From Rhodamnia argentea (lineage: Eukaryota > Streptophyta > Magnoliopsida > Myrtales > Myrtaceae): a stretch of DNA of 64,000 nt. Each line of letters starts with the position of its first letter. Positions within the stretch are counted from its first letter, which is position 1. The stretch spans positions 5,580,001 to 5,644,000 of the forward strand of contig NC_063154.1 of assembly GCF_020921035.1 (NCBI RefSeq), read 5' to 3'. Under the pieces are notes generated by a model, which did not search any database, was not told the DNA's origin, and worked only from the letters and a program-made list of their open reading frames with translations. A program made the position numbers and the translations under genes. This document shows, in pieces, positions 12,214-22,597 of this stretch.

Positions 12214-14340
12214 CCTGTTTTTCTAGCATTTCATTTCTATGTAGCGAATGAAATTTGATGACCTCATCGGGTCGATCAGCACAGCTGCCACATTAGCTTT
12301 AGCTGTAGCTTTCCCTCCGACCCCGTCCATGACACAGCGCAAGTTTGTGTTGGTTCACATGTCGGAACCCCCGTTGTGCCAAAAGAATTCATCGAGTGCC
12401 GTGATTCACGATGTCCCAAGGAAAAGTACTTAGCCGCCAAAAAAAGACAAATCAGAAGACGAAGAAGAAGAAGAAGAAACAGATTTGAATAGATTCGAAT
12501 AATCTCATGTCGGGTCCTCCGAGTCGGGCTCCCGATGGCTCGTTTTTTCTCGATTCGTAAGCGTTAAGGAGCGTGCAGCAAGAGCTGAATATCGATACCT
12601 ATGTAAATCGCCGAGAGGAATCCCGAATCCGAACCCTTCAATATATTCAGTTGGATCCACATTCACTCGAAAAAGCTTAACCCAACGAGTTATAGCCCAT
12701 TTTGGGATATATTAACTGCTCTATACCATACCAATTCTCCGATGCGAGATTCTTTTAACACAACTCACGGATATATCATAACGGTAATGTTAATATGTAC
12801 AACACTTTCGAGATGCAGGCAACCAAACGACAGAAACACTAACCCTAAGCTAACAAAGATCTCATCCCATCGGACAAAGAACAGATCAGTTAAGAGGGGG
12901 CAAAAAAAAAAAGAAAAGAAAAGAGCTCATGCCCTTAGTCTTGCCCATCAACTTTTGCACCGTCCCACCAAAACCTGCACATTCCATAGTAAAAGTGGTG
13001 GAAGATGGGTAGGTACGCCCTTCTAAAAAAGCCACGGTTTGACTCGCTTATCAAAGTGAGGATTAGGAGTTCGTTTTCAGCCAAACATGCAAAGACCCAC
13101 TATCTCCTACAGCTCGAATCTATCTTTGAAACGATCCGTTCTTTTCCCCGGTACACGCACATGATCGTGAACCATCTACCGTCATCGTACGGTCCCGAAT
13201 GCGCGAAGAAAAAGTTCCGCCCAAACCTAGGCCGAATTCCCTTCTCCATAAGTCAAGCAATCGCCTTTTGAGGATCGCGTTGTTACGCGTGTGTTCCCGC
13301 TGTTTTTTTTTTTTTTAAGGGATTGATTCCTCTCCCTCGGTTGCATTCGGACTTCTCGACTCGATCGGCAAGACGTGGGATGGAGGATTTCGCGTCGTGC
13401 TTATCGGTTATTCGATGTGCCACGCCGATGTGGCGATCGGATTATGGATACTTTTAACAGATCCGGACCCCTAAAAGGTTGTTTGAAGAGGAATATATGT
13501 TCATGGTACACATGGTTTCGAGCTGAAAGATGTCATTATTTCATCCTCGCGCTGTATATGAAGACGATTACTTAAACCCATAGACTAAGGAGACAGTGTC
13601 AAGGCAAGTGCACATGTACCTTGTACATAGAATAACACAAAACGATATAGAGTTGGGCGAGGCTTGTGTCATTTCCGTCGGGGGTTTTAGCGTTTAGGGC
13701 ACGGTGGATGCCCGTATCGACGCGCGCAAGCATGCACGAACGGTTCTTAGGCAAGTCTAACCCGTCCCTTCGAGCCTTAACATCTGTTATTGGTGTGAGA
13801 ACTTACTAAACGAACTGACCTCACAGCGATGAAAGAGCAAGTGGCCCGTCAAAATCATCCGCAGCGCGATCGATTCTGTCTACAGACATCATACATGTCG
13901 AATAAGAATCCCCCCAGCTATTTTCATGGCAAGGCGGGTGGTCAAACGAAGAGAAAGTTTCCATCTTTTTCTTCTAGTAGGCAGAAAGCCAAAAAGAAGA
14001 AGAGAAGTTAAGATGCTGCCACCCCCATTCCTTTTGGAGGGATGGAGAGGTACACGTACACTCGACCAAGCAATCACAAGAATAAAGGGGGGAAAATATT
14101 CGTCTTTCGATTGGTTTGTGCACGGGTAGGTTTCGAGTGCTATAAGCCAAAAAGAAAAGTCAAACATAGAAATGGAAATATATTTAATACTCCATGCAAG
14201 TTTAGGAAAAAAATCGAAGGCAAAACAGGTTTAAAAAAGAAAGTGATTTTTGGGGGGTGTAGACCATATCATTCTTTTCCCGAGTTGGACCTCCTCTTCC
14301 ACCAACTATACACACAGTTCACACCCTCCAAAGCTCTCTC
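12214..14340. other. Intergenic DNA upstream of the NPF transporter
   Basis: No gene is supported. The region has only short, mutually overlapping frames, a GAA/AAG-rich patch near 12459-12480 and T/A homopolymers. The proximal few hundred bases presumably contain the promoter of the NPF gene. Confidence 0.5.
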
Positions 14341-14347
14341 TCTATCT

Positions 14348-14355
14348 CTATAAAT
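14348..14355 (+). promoter_or_regulatory. Probable TATA box of the NPF gene
   Basis: CTATAAAT lies in the CT-rich segment upstream of the NPF start, about 50 bp before a long CT microsatellite (about 14393-14428). Position and composition suit a plant core promoter with a CT-rich leader. No transcript evidence is available. Confidence 0.45.
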
Positions 14356-14391
14356 CTCCAATCACCTCAGCCCTCTTCTTCTTCCTATTCA

Positions 14392-14431
<40 letters not shown>

Positions 14432-14500
14432 CTGCAACGACACATCACAAGCACGAGTTGAAAAGGGTTTCTGTGTGGAGAGAGAGAGAGAGAGAGAGAA

Positions 14501-14521
14501 ATGGTGGGTTCCTCTTGCTGA
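14501..14521 (+). promoter_or_regulatory. Upstream AUG: 6-codon uORF or a start-codon-only first exon
   Basis: ATG at 14501 in good context (AGAGAAATGG) reads six codons and stops at 14519-14521. The ATG is immediately followed by GTGGGT, a usable splice donor. If an intron ran from 14504 to the TTGCAG ending at 14729, this ATG would join in frame to GATCAAGAAGG and add nine residues (MDQEGGPPQ) to the transporter. Two further upstream AUGs lie at 14562 (four codons) and 14681, the latter an AUG directly followed by a stop (ATGTGA). Confidence 0.4.
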
Positions 14522-14753
14522 TCTCTCTCTTTCTCTCTCTCTCTACTCTGCAATAGCATACATGTTTCCGCTTTAATAGCTGATAACAACTGCCCATCGT
14601 TTGGCAGAAAACAGAAAAAGAAAAACCGAGGAAAAGGAAAAGGAAAAGGGAAAAGAGAGAGAGGAAGAGGGCTCATCGTCATGTGATCAATCAATTAACC
14701 CTTTTTGACTTTTTCTGGGTAACTTGCAGGATCAAGAAGGAGGCCCTCCACAG

Positions 14754-17700
14754 ATGGCGGCGACCACATGGGACGGCTACGTCGACTGGAGGAACCGGCC
14801 CGCCATCGTCGGCCGCCACGGCGGCATGCTCCCCGCCTTCTTCGTCTTGGGTAAAGCGCTTGTTCCGTCCGATCTACATGCAATAGTAACAACACCAGTA
14901 ATCATACTTTGGAACAACAACAGCAGCAGCAGCAGGAGCAGCACCGTTGTTGACCTACAGATTCATCAAATTTTTTCTTTTTTCACAGTGGCGGAGGTGC
15001 TGGAGAACCTGGCGTACCTGGCGAATGCGAGCAACCTGGTGATGTACATGGCGGAGTACATGCACGTGTCGCCGTCGAGGGCGGCCAACGACGTGACCAA
15101 CTTCATGGGGACGGCCTTCCTCCTCGCCCTCCTCGGCGGCTTCCTCTCCGACGCCTTCTGCACCACTTATCGCATCTACCTGATAAGCGCAGCTATTGAA
15201 TTCCTGGTACAATTTCAACCCCTTCCTCTCTCTTTTCTTGTCCCTATTTTTCTCGCACTTAATTAATTCCTTCTCGTTCAGTGACTTTTTGGGTTAATTT
15301 TTTTTTTTACTGATTATTCCTCCTTTCATTTTGGCCTTAATTTCGAATAATCAGTAAAAAAATTCCCTGAAATTAGGGGGGGAGTTCGCCTTCTTTTATT
15401 ATACATTTTTGTCATTTTGTTTTACTTTGTTATTTATATATATAAGTAAAAAAAGTTCTTTTTTAAGCATGTATAGGGAATTGAAGCCGTAGTACTGAGA
15501 GTTGGGACAGGATCATATGTTTCACTCAAATCTTGGTTGAGTGTCGAAGCAGGTGCATTGCAACTGCAATGCATCTCCTTTTCATCATTGAATGCGAGAA
15601 AACACCCGAAAGACTTGGTATTATCTATGAGGTCAGACCCAATGTAAATACTCGTATGGACTCGAGTATATCTACGTCGGATCTATCGAGACCGTTGATC
15701 ATTAGAATACACATGATTAACGGCTCCAATTTGTTTTGAGTCCACGGATTCTTGTCCAGACGAGACGTTCTAAGGGCCTGAACGTTGCAACGACAGACCT
15801 AGGGAGAAAGATAAGTAAGAGGGGACAAGATATGAAAATATCACGAGAAATTTTTGAAGACGGAGCTTTGTTCGACAACTCCTGACTTTCGCCCTTGATT
15901 TCACTTACAAACTTTTTCTTCGAGATCCGAAAAGTACAATTTCAAAATGTTTTTTTTTTTTTAGCGTTAATTTTTCGTAAAAACTAAGGTGAAATGTTAA
16001 ACATATCATCATACGCCACTTCCCTTCTTCTCATTGGGAAGAGCGCTTATTGGGGAAAAGTGCTCCCCGTTGTCGTCGTCAATGTTGTGTTACTCCACCT
16101 CGTCTTATCGTGATGACGTGTCATAAGGACATGAGTGGCTGGAGAAACCGGCCAGTGACCTCGCGCCACTTGGCGAAACGCCAGCTTCTCGTACTGCGTG
16201 CGGGATTAACACGTCGTTCGTTCAGTTGCTTGATCAGAATTGGAAGGTGCTGGTTTGTGATATGGTTTTAGATTTGGGTAGAGAAGATTATGTTCCCATT
16301 AACTAGGAAGGGACAAAAACGACGATGACTGGCATTTTTCCACTCGAGGAAGCAACAAGGAAAAAAAAAGTGCTTGTAATGCCAAAGTGGGGATTCGTTG
16401 GTGTCCTTGTCGTGGTAGATTTGAGTCAGGAATCTTAATACTCCGTGGGCAAATCATATGTTTTACTAGATTTCTTGGCAAGAATGTGTTCTAGGGTTCT
16501 TGAGACTCTTAGGTCCACATATGGGCATGCCCTAAGTGCTATGAGGTTAGATATATGCATCCGTGACAAGAGAGCCACGAGATTTTTGTCGTGTGTTATG
16601 GTCTTTTTACGGTGCAGGCGGTTCTTCAAATTGATTTTTGTGCATCGAAGCTGCAAGTTTAGCTCGGGTGCGGATGAAAGTTTTTGTTGCGGATCCCGTA
16701 TATCCTGTTGTGTGCGGTTTTCTCGACTAGTTTTTTCAGAGATGCATTTCCACGATGAATATTTCTTAAGTCGCTTAGAGATGCCGGTATGGTCCGACCA
16801 TTGAAATTTTGCCGTTCGAACGTTATTATAGATTTCATGAACAAATTGACTAGACTTAATAATTCTTGTACAGACTAGCTCACCATATTAAAAAAAATAA
16901 TAATTGGTACTTTCAATAGAAAAGCGGCACAAGTTAGGTTGGTCGGATCAAAGAAAAGAATGGCTTGCTTAGACTCGTCCATTTACTTTTCAAGCCGACT
17001 CGCCATCGATCTATCCCCCACCGATCTAACGGTTTGCATCCTTCTCTTTAGAGAAAGTCCTTAGAGCAAAGAGATTGACATGGTTTCTTATTCCGATTTT
17101 AGGTTTTGAAATTGTTATGTTACCTAAGTCATCAGCTATGTTTGCAGTCCCCAACACCATCATCGAATAGAGTAAAAAAGTTAAACGAGTATAGATTTGA
17201 CACATGAACGAAATTTTTACGAAGCTCCTCCGATTTTCTTCAAAATTGAACTTGTTCGATGAAAATTCACGAGGAGGGGGTTCCAAGTCAGTGTGCATCC
17301 ATCATTAGAAAGGAAAAAGACATTTTCCAATTAATCGGTTGGTGCGTCTTGGGAGCTGTATCTAAAAATCTAACATCAATATATGTTGAGCTTGACGTGC
17401 TTGTGTGTGATGGGTACCGTTGCATTGGTCCTCAAGGCAACTTTGATCCAATCACATGGAGTTCCCTCGACAAGTGTGTCGTTTCATTCATAGGACAAAC
17501 ACACTAGGAACTTTTTTCTCTCTCTCTCTCTTCCACATCATATAATCCAAAAAGAAATTGTCAATTTTGTCCTCAACCTCCATAACTTCTTGTCCTACTT
17601 ATCGACACTGCGGCGTGGCAACAAAACTTGGCCAATGGAGCGGAGCCACCATGACAATTGTCAACCCCCATGCTGGCAATGCCACGTGTTGACTTTCAGT

Positions 17701-20109
17701 GTCTGATCGTCGCACCCAAAAAACACGTGTGCATGAATCCACACTCGTGTGGTCATCGTCCGAGATATCGAGTGATTGAGATCTCCCAGTTGATTAGTTA
17801 ATCTTATCTTATTCAATCAGAGATCTCTTGTGATTTGATTTGGGTCGAACGTTATTGGTCTTACGCGCTTCAAACTCGAAATGAAAGTGCAAATTCTAGT
17901 ATTTTAATTTCTAGTAAGTATGCCGTTTTCCCGCGTAAATGAAGTTACATCCTTTTGACGATCAATGTATAATCCGGATTTAATCCTAGCGGACATAAAG
18001 TGGAGGCAATTTGTGCCTTTGTGTGGATTTTGGGAGCCAGAGTCTCGAACGTTGACATTTCATGCGAAGTACTTGTCGTGTTGGGCCAAGACACGTGGCC
18101 TAAGGGCCTAAAGGGCCCAATTGCAAATGCCTTCTCCTTATAAAGAAATTCTTTGAGCGCGTAACGTTGCCTACCCGTTTGATTTTGAATCGGTTGATGG
18201 TCATGGGATAACATACTGAAATTTGTGTAGGGATCTCTTTAATTTCGATTGGCGAGATGATTCGTGAACGAATTATGTCACGCGTCACGCCCGCGATTAG
18301 CTTTTTGCCGGGTCGAGCACCGATGGCCGGCTCAAATGCGATCGACCCCGAAGCCGATTAGGGCAAATTCTTGTACTCTATTCGGATTCTCTCGAGTCTT
18401 GAACTGTCATCTTGTCCTCTTTATGTGTGCAACAGGGCTTGGTCATACTCACGGTGCAGGCCAAGTCGGCCTCGCTGAAGCCGCCGCCCTGTGACCATGC
18501 TGACCCTGCGGCCATATGCCGAGAGGTCAGCGGGGGAAAGGCGGCGATGCTGTTCGCGGGGCTCTACCTGGTGGCGCTCGGGGTCGGGGGAATCAAGGGC
18601 TCGCTGCCGTCGCACGGGGCCGAGCAGTTCGACGACGGCACGCCGCAGGGGAGGAAGCAGAGGTCCACCTTCTTCAACTACTTTGTGTTTTGCCTTTCCT
18701 GCGGAGGCCTGATCGCAGTCACACTGGTGGTATGGGTTGAGGACAACAAGGGTTGGCAATGGGGATTTGGGATCTCCACACTCGCAATTCTCTTGTCGAT
18801 CCCAGTCTTCCTCGCTGGATCAGCCAGTTACAGGAACAAGATCCCTTCTGGGAGTCCACTCACAACCATCTTCAAGGTTTGCATTTTATTTTCTTGAAGT
18901 CTCTGCTGAAAGGTTGATTAAATAGACCTTATCACGAGCCTGACGGTTTTACGGACCTGCCCGGAACGAATAAGCTCGGCAGTCGGCACGGCTTGCGCCC
19001 ACCCAATGATCAGTTTAGTTCTTAACAATGTGCATGTGTCTGATCTGTAATCGCCCTAAATGTTGGATCTACCCGAGGAGCTCATCCTGAATGCTTGTTT
19101 GAAACAGGTTCTGATTGCTGCTACCCTCAATCCCTGCAAATCCAGGAACACAAGCAATGCCATTGCAAGCATGAACACAAGCCCCTCTTACGCAACGACC
19201 CAGATGACCCAACGCAAACCAGAAGCATTTGAAGGAGAAGCAGAAGAAGATGACCCGAGATCGAAGGAGGTAAACCTTCCCTCCGATGGGAGCTTGAGCT
19301 TCCTGAACAGGGCAGTGACCAGCAAGCCCGTACACAGGTCGCTGGAGTGCAGCGTCCAACAAGTCGAGGACGTCAAGGTTGTCCTAAAGCTCCTCCCTGT
19401 CTTCGCTTGCACCATCATCCTCAACTGCTGCTTGGCCCAGCTCTCCACCTTCTCGGTCCAACAAGCGTCGACGATGGACACCAAGTTGGGCTCCCTCAAA
19501 GTCCCGCCAGCCTCCCTCCCGATCTTCCCCATCCTCTTCATCATGATCCTCGCCCCGGTCTACGACCACTTCATCGTCCCGTTCGCGCGGAGGGCGACCA
19601 AGACCGAGACGGGCGTGACCCACCTGCAGAGGATCGGGATCGGGCTGGGCCTCTCCGTCCTGGCCATGGCGGTGGCCGCCCTCGTGGAGGCCAAGAGGAA
19701 GCGGGTGGCGACCGACGCGGGCCTCATCAACTCGGCCGGCCCGCTGCCCATCACGTTCTTCTGGATAGCGCTCCAGTACCTGTTCCTCGGGTCGGCGGAC
19801 CTGTTCACGCTGGCGGGGCTGCTGGAGTTCTTCTTCTCGGAGGCCCCGGCGAGCATGAGGTCGCTGGCCACGGCCCTCTCGTGGGCGTCCCTGGCCATGG
19901 GGTACTACCTGAGCACGGTGATCGTGTCGGTCGTGAACGGGGTGACGGGGAGCTCCGGGCACAGGCCGTGGCTCAAGGGGGGGAACTTGAACGGGTATCA
20001 TCTGGAGAGGTTCTACTGGCTCATGTGCGTGCTCAGCGGGCTGAATTTCCTGCACTATCTCTATTGGGCCACCAGGTACAAGTACAGGTCCGCGGGGTCC
20101 AGCAAGTGA
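14754..20109 (+). CDS. NPF4.6-like: NRT1/PTR-family (NPF4-type) transporter
   Basis: A proton-coupled plasma-membrane transporter of the POT/PTR family. Exons are 14754-14850, 14989-15206, 18436-18876 and 19108-20109, all with GT-AG joins and matching phase, giving 585 aa. Recognisable blocks are DGYVDWRNRPA, GRHGGM, EVLENLAYLANASNLV (the ExxE-type motif near the first helix), NDVTNFMGTAFLLALLGGF, GVGGIKGSLPSHGAEQFD, STFFNYFVFCL, a hydrophilic central loop encoded at the start of exon 4, then LTASFSVQQA-like and FLGSADLFTLAGLLEFFF helices. The sequence is closest, from memory, to Arabidopsis NPF4.6 (NRT1.2/AIT1), which moves nitrate and abscisic acid. Substrate cannot be read from sequence, and NPF4.5 or other NPF4 members are possible. 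Start 14754 matches the family N-terminus; an alternative start at 14501 is described separately. Intron 2 is unusually long (3,229 bp). Confidence 0.93.
15207..18435 (+). other. Long intron 2 of the NPF gene
   Basis: This 3,229-bp stretch lies between the donor GTACAATTT and the acceptor AACAG. It contains no supported gene. The open frames at 15533-15739, 16050-16271 and 16445-16804 show no domain. A small hairpin sits at 15302-15362 and a CT run near 17517-17532. The length suggests transposon insertions now too decayed for me to name. Confidence 0.6.
15302..15362. repeat. 18-bp perfect inverted repeat in NPF intron 2
   Basis: TTTTTTTACTGATTATTC (15302-15319) and GAATAATCAGTAAAAAAA (15345-15362) are exact reverse complements with a 25-nt loop. 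The structure is AT-rich, and no function is implied. Confidence 0.6.
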
Positions 20110-20435
20110 GGCAAATTTGATGAAAAAGACAGTAATTTCATAGGACGCTTGAGGAAAAAAGAAGAAGGAAAAACAGAATATTTCCCAATTTGATGTGTCA
20201 GAGAACTATTTCCCACTGTGTATAGTTATTACTTTAGAGAGAGAGAGAGGGAGGGGTAAAATGGTAAAGTTGGGTTGTACGATGATCCATTGGGCTTTTC
20301 TTGTAACCCTAGGGGACACTCGTTTGATGAAGTGCCCGGTGAAAAAGATGCCAAAGCAATTTACCTTTTGTGTATCACTGTTTTATGAGTTGCTTTTGTA
20401 ATTTGAAATTTAGATAAATATTAGGAATTCATCAA

Positions 20436-20508
20436 GGGGATGTAGCTCAGATGGTAGAGCGCTCGCTTAGCATGCGAGAGGTACGGGGATCGATACCCCG
20501 CATCTCCA
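20436..20508 (+). tRNA. trnA-AGC: tRNA-Ala (anticodon AGC)
   Basis: The 73-nt gene has a 7-bp acceptor stem (GGGGATG with CATCTCC, one G-T pair), a D arm (GCTC/GAGC), an anticodon stem CTCGC/GCGAG around the loop TTAGCAT with anticodon AGC, a five-base variable region, a T arm (CGGGG/CCCCG) with loop ATCGATA, and discriminator A. The A-box-like TAGCTCAGATGGTAGAGC and B-box-like GGGGATCGATACCCC serve as internal pol III promoters. A TTTTT run just downstream is the expected terminator. No intron is present. It lies between the convergent NPF and glyoxal oxidase genes. Confidence 0.95.
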
Positions 20509-20524
20509 ATTTTTCTCTTCTTCT

Positions 20525-20674
20525 TTTTTTCCCCTTTTAGGAAAAAGAATCTGAACATCGACCTCTTCGATTAAGTTATGAAAAAACTGTGAATTACATT
20601 TTTTTCCCCTTTTAGGAAAAAGAATCTGAACATCGACCTCTTCGATTAAGTTATGGAAAAACTGTGAATTACAT
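20525..20674. repeat. Tandem duplication, two 75-bp units
   Basis: Two adjacent copies (about 20525-20599 and 20600-20674), each running from a T-run and CCCCTTTTAGG through GAACATCGACCTCTTCG to GAATTACAT, differ at a single visible position (ATGAAAAAAC versus ATGGAAAAAC). The near identity implies a recent duplication just beyond the tRNA terminator. Confidence 0.85.
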
Positions 20675-20887
20675 TAGGAAAAGTTGTACCAACATAAAAA
20701 AAATTCACTGCTCCTGTAAATCTTGTTGCATTACGTGACAAGATTGAACCGTCAAGGGGAAAAGAAATCACTAGGAATTGAATTGAATTCTCTATAAGCC
20801 CAACAGGGCGAAAAACAAAAGAAATTTTAGAAGAATTGCCTAGCTATCCTTTGCACTTGCTAATTATATAGAGTCTGCCGGACCCCC

Positions 20888-22597
20888 TCACCGTACCCTC
20901 ACCCAAATGCCGCGGCTCGGAACCTCCGCGTGGACGACAAACAGCATGTAGTACCCCGGCGGTGCCACCGTGGCGCTCGGCGGTGCGGCCACTGTGATCC
21001 TGTAGGCGAAGCTGGACAAGCGGACCACGCTCAGCACGCCCAGCCACAGGTGCCTTTGGTTCATTGCGAACGAGTGGGTCGTGAAGGGCGGGGCCAGGAG
21101 CGCGACCGAGAGACCGCGCCTCGGGCGGAACATGGTCACGACGAAGTTCACGGAGAAGCGCTGTGAGTACGACACCGTCTGGTCCACGGCCTCGAGGGAC
21201 AGTATCGACGGCCTCAAGATGGTGAATTGCGGGTTGAGGTACGGCGGATAGAAGGCCTCCAGGCTGAGGTCGGTCGGGTACGGGTATGCCGTGAAGTTGT
21301 ACTTGCTGTGCGGGTTGCTCCCGCCCACTAGGACCCTCCCATCCGGCACCACGACCGCTGCCGAGTGGTACATTCGGGGGACCCGGGCCGGGGTCAGGAC
21401 CTCGAACCTCCGGGCAGGGCCGGGGACATCCGGCAGGTAGAGGATCGGGTTGTGCACCGCGTTCCTTCCGTCCTCCCACCCGGCTGTCCCGTTCGTCGCT
21501 CCGTTGATCATCAGCACGTGGCCGTTCGGCAGGAGCAGCATGTCGGACATGACACGAGGCATCGGCATTTGCTCCATTGTCCACTCCGGGTCCGGGTCGG
21601 ACACCCGGAGCCTCCCGCAGGACCGAGAGGCCTCCACGAACACCCGTCGCTTGTCGGACTTGGTGAATGCGCCCGGCGGCGAGCCACCGCAAATCATCAC
21701 CTCCGCCGCTGGCATCTCGGGCCCCCCTCCCAGCCGCATCGGGAGCAGCACTGACGACCCGGTGCTCGGGTAATTCCTCTTATCGAATCCGGGTATGGCC
21801 CGGTACTCCTTGATGACCCAGTTTTTCTTGTAATCGAGCAAGATGGACCGTTTGTTGGCGAAGATGAAGAGATTGCCGTCGGGCAACAAGTGCAAGAACG
21901 GGTACAGATTGTTCTCTTCTCTAAAATCCCTCGTCTCTTTCAAGAACTTAAGGTAGAAGCTCTTCTCCATGGCGGAGGTCTTGGGGACGAACTCGTACGT
22001 GAACACGTTCCGCCCTCCGACGATGATCACGCGCCCGTCGGGCAATATGTGGTTCGAGGCGTACCACCTTCTCTCGACCAGGTTTTCCTCGAGCTCCGTC
22101 CAGTCGCAGGAATTGCCTCTCCGGCGGGGGCACGGCGCGAACGTCCGCACCTTCCGCTCGCCATCATTGTACCCGCCAGTCTGCATGAGTGTCCCGTCGG
22201 GCCGAACAGCGCCCGAGGAGCACCACGTGTCGGTCTGGACGTTGAGCGGGCGGACGGAGTTGGACTCCACGTTGTAGAGGAGGGAGTGCGCGGTGCAATC
22301 GACCTTGAGGGCGACATCGGCCGGGTCGTGGCGGCACCTGCCGTGGGGGAGGGACAGGTTGGAAGGGCCGAAGTCGGTGCGGTCGAAGATGACCACCGTG
22401 CCGTCGCGGAGGACCTGCATGTGCATGGCCGAGATGCCGATGCTGGGGCGGAGGAGAGACCAGCGGCCACCGCCGTAGGGGGAGGTCGTTGGGAGGGCCA
22501 AGTCCGTGGAGGAGAGCCCGAAGAGAGAGAAGAGGGACGCGAGGGCCGTCACGGCAGAAGCAGCCGAGAACATCGGATTCTTGACGACCGACGCCAT
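20888..22597 (-). CDS. Glyoxal/aldehyde oxidase-like copper radical oxidase (galactose oxidase family)
   Basis: This intronless 569-aa frame has the organisation of plant GLOX proteins: a hydrophobic signal segment (about residues 10-30), a Kelch-like glyoxal oxidase N-terminal domain (about 45-290), further beta-propeller, and a C-terminal DUF1929 domain (about 463-568). The expected copper and radical residues are visible: Cys126 (DTWCSSG) and Tyr179 (ERRWYAS), which would form the Cys-Tyr cofactor, plus Tyr410-His411 (PRMYHSAAV) and His508 (PFTTHSFAMNQR). By family knowledge it is a secreted oxidase that turns aldehydes or alcohols into acids with release of H2O2 in the cell wall; the substrate is unknown. 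The ATG at 22597 is the first Met and directly precedes the signal segment. Long frames on the opposite strand reflect GC-rich codon use only. Confidence 0.93.
   Translation of the reverse strand: MASVVKNPMFSAASAVTALASLFSLFGLSSTDLALPTTSPYGGGRWSLLRPSIGISAMHMQVLRDGTVVIFDRTDFGPSNLSLPHGRCRHDPADVALKVDCTAHSLLYNVESNSVRPLNVQTDTWCSSGAVRPDGTLMQTGGYNDGERKVRTFAPCPRRRGNSCDWTELEENLVERRWYASNHILPDGRVIIVGGRNVFTYEFVPKTSAMEKSFYLKFLKETRDFREENNLYPFLHLLPDGNLFIFANKRSILLDYKKNWVIKEYRAIPGFDKRNYPSTGSSVLLPMRLGGGPEMPAAEVMICGGSPPGAFTKSDKRRVFVEASRSCGRLRVSDPDPEWTMEQMPMPRVMSDMLLLPNGHVLMINGATNGTAGWEDGRNAVHNPILYLPDVPGPARRFEVLTPARVPRMYHSAAVVVPDGRVLVGGSNPHSKYNFTAYPYPTDLSLEAFYPPYLNPQFTILRPSILSLEAVDQTVSYSQRFSVNFVVTMFRPRRGLSVALLAPPFTTHSFAMNQRHLWLGVLSVVRLSSFAYRITVAAPPSATVAPPGYYMLFVVHAEVPSRGIWVRVR

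Noticed and set aside
15302-15362. Hairpin in NPF intron 2 as a microRNA precursor
   Set aside because: Stem of only 18 bp, dominated by A/T runs, too short for a plant pri-miRNA.
19347-20120. 257-aa plus frame and 223-aa minus frame (19384-20055) over NPF exon 4
   Set aside because: Pro/Arg/Gly-rich shadow translations of the GC-rich transporter exon.
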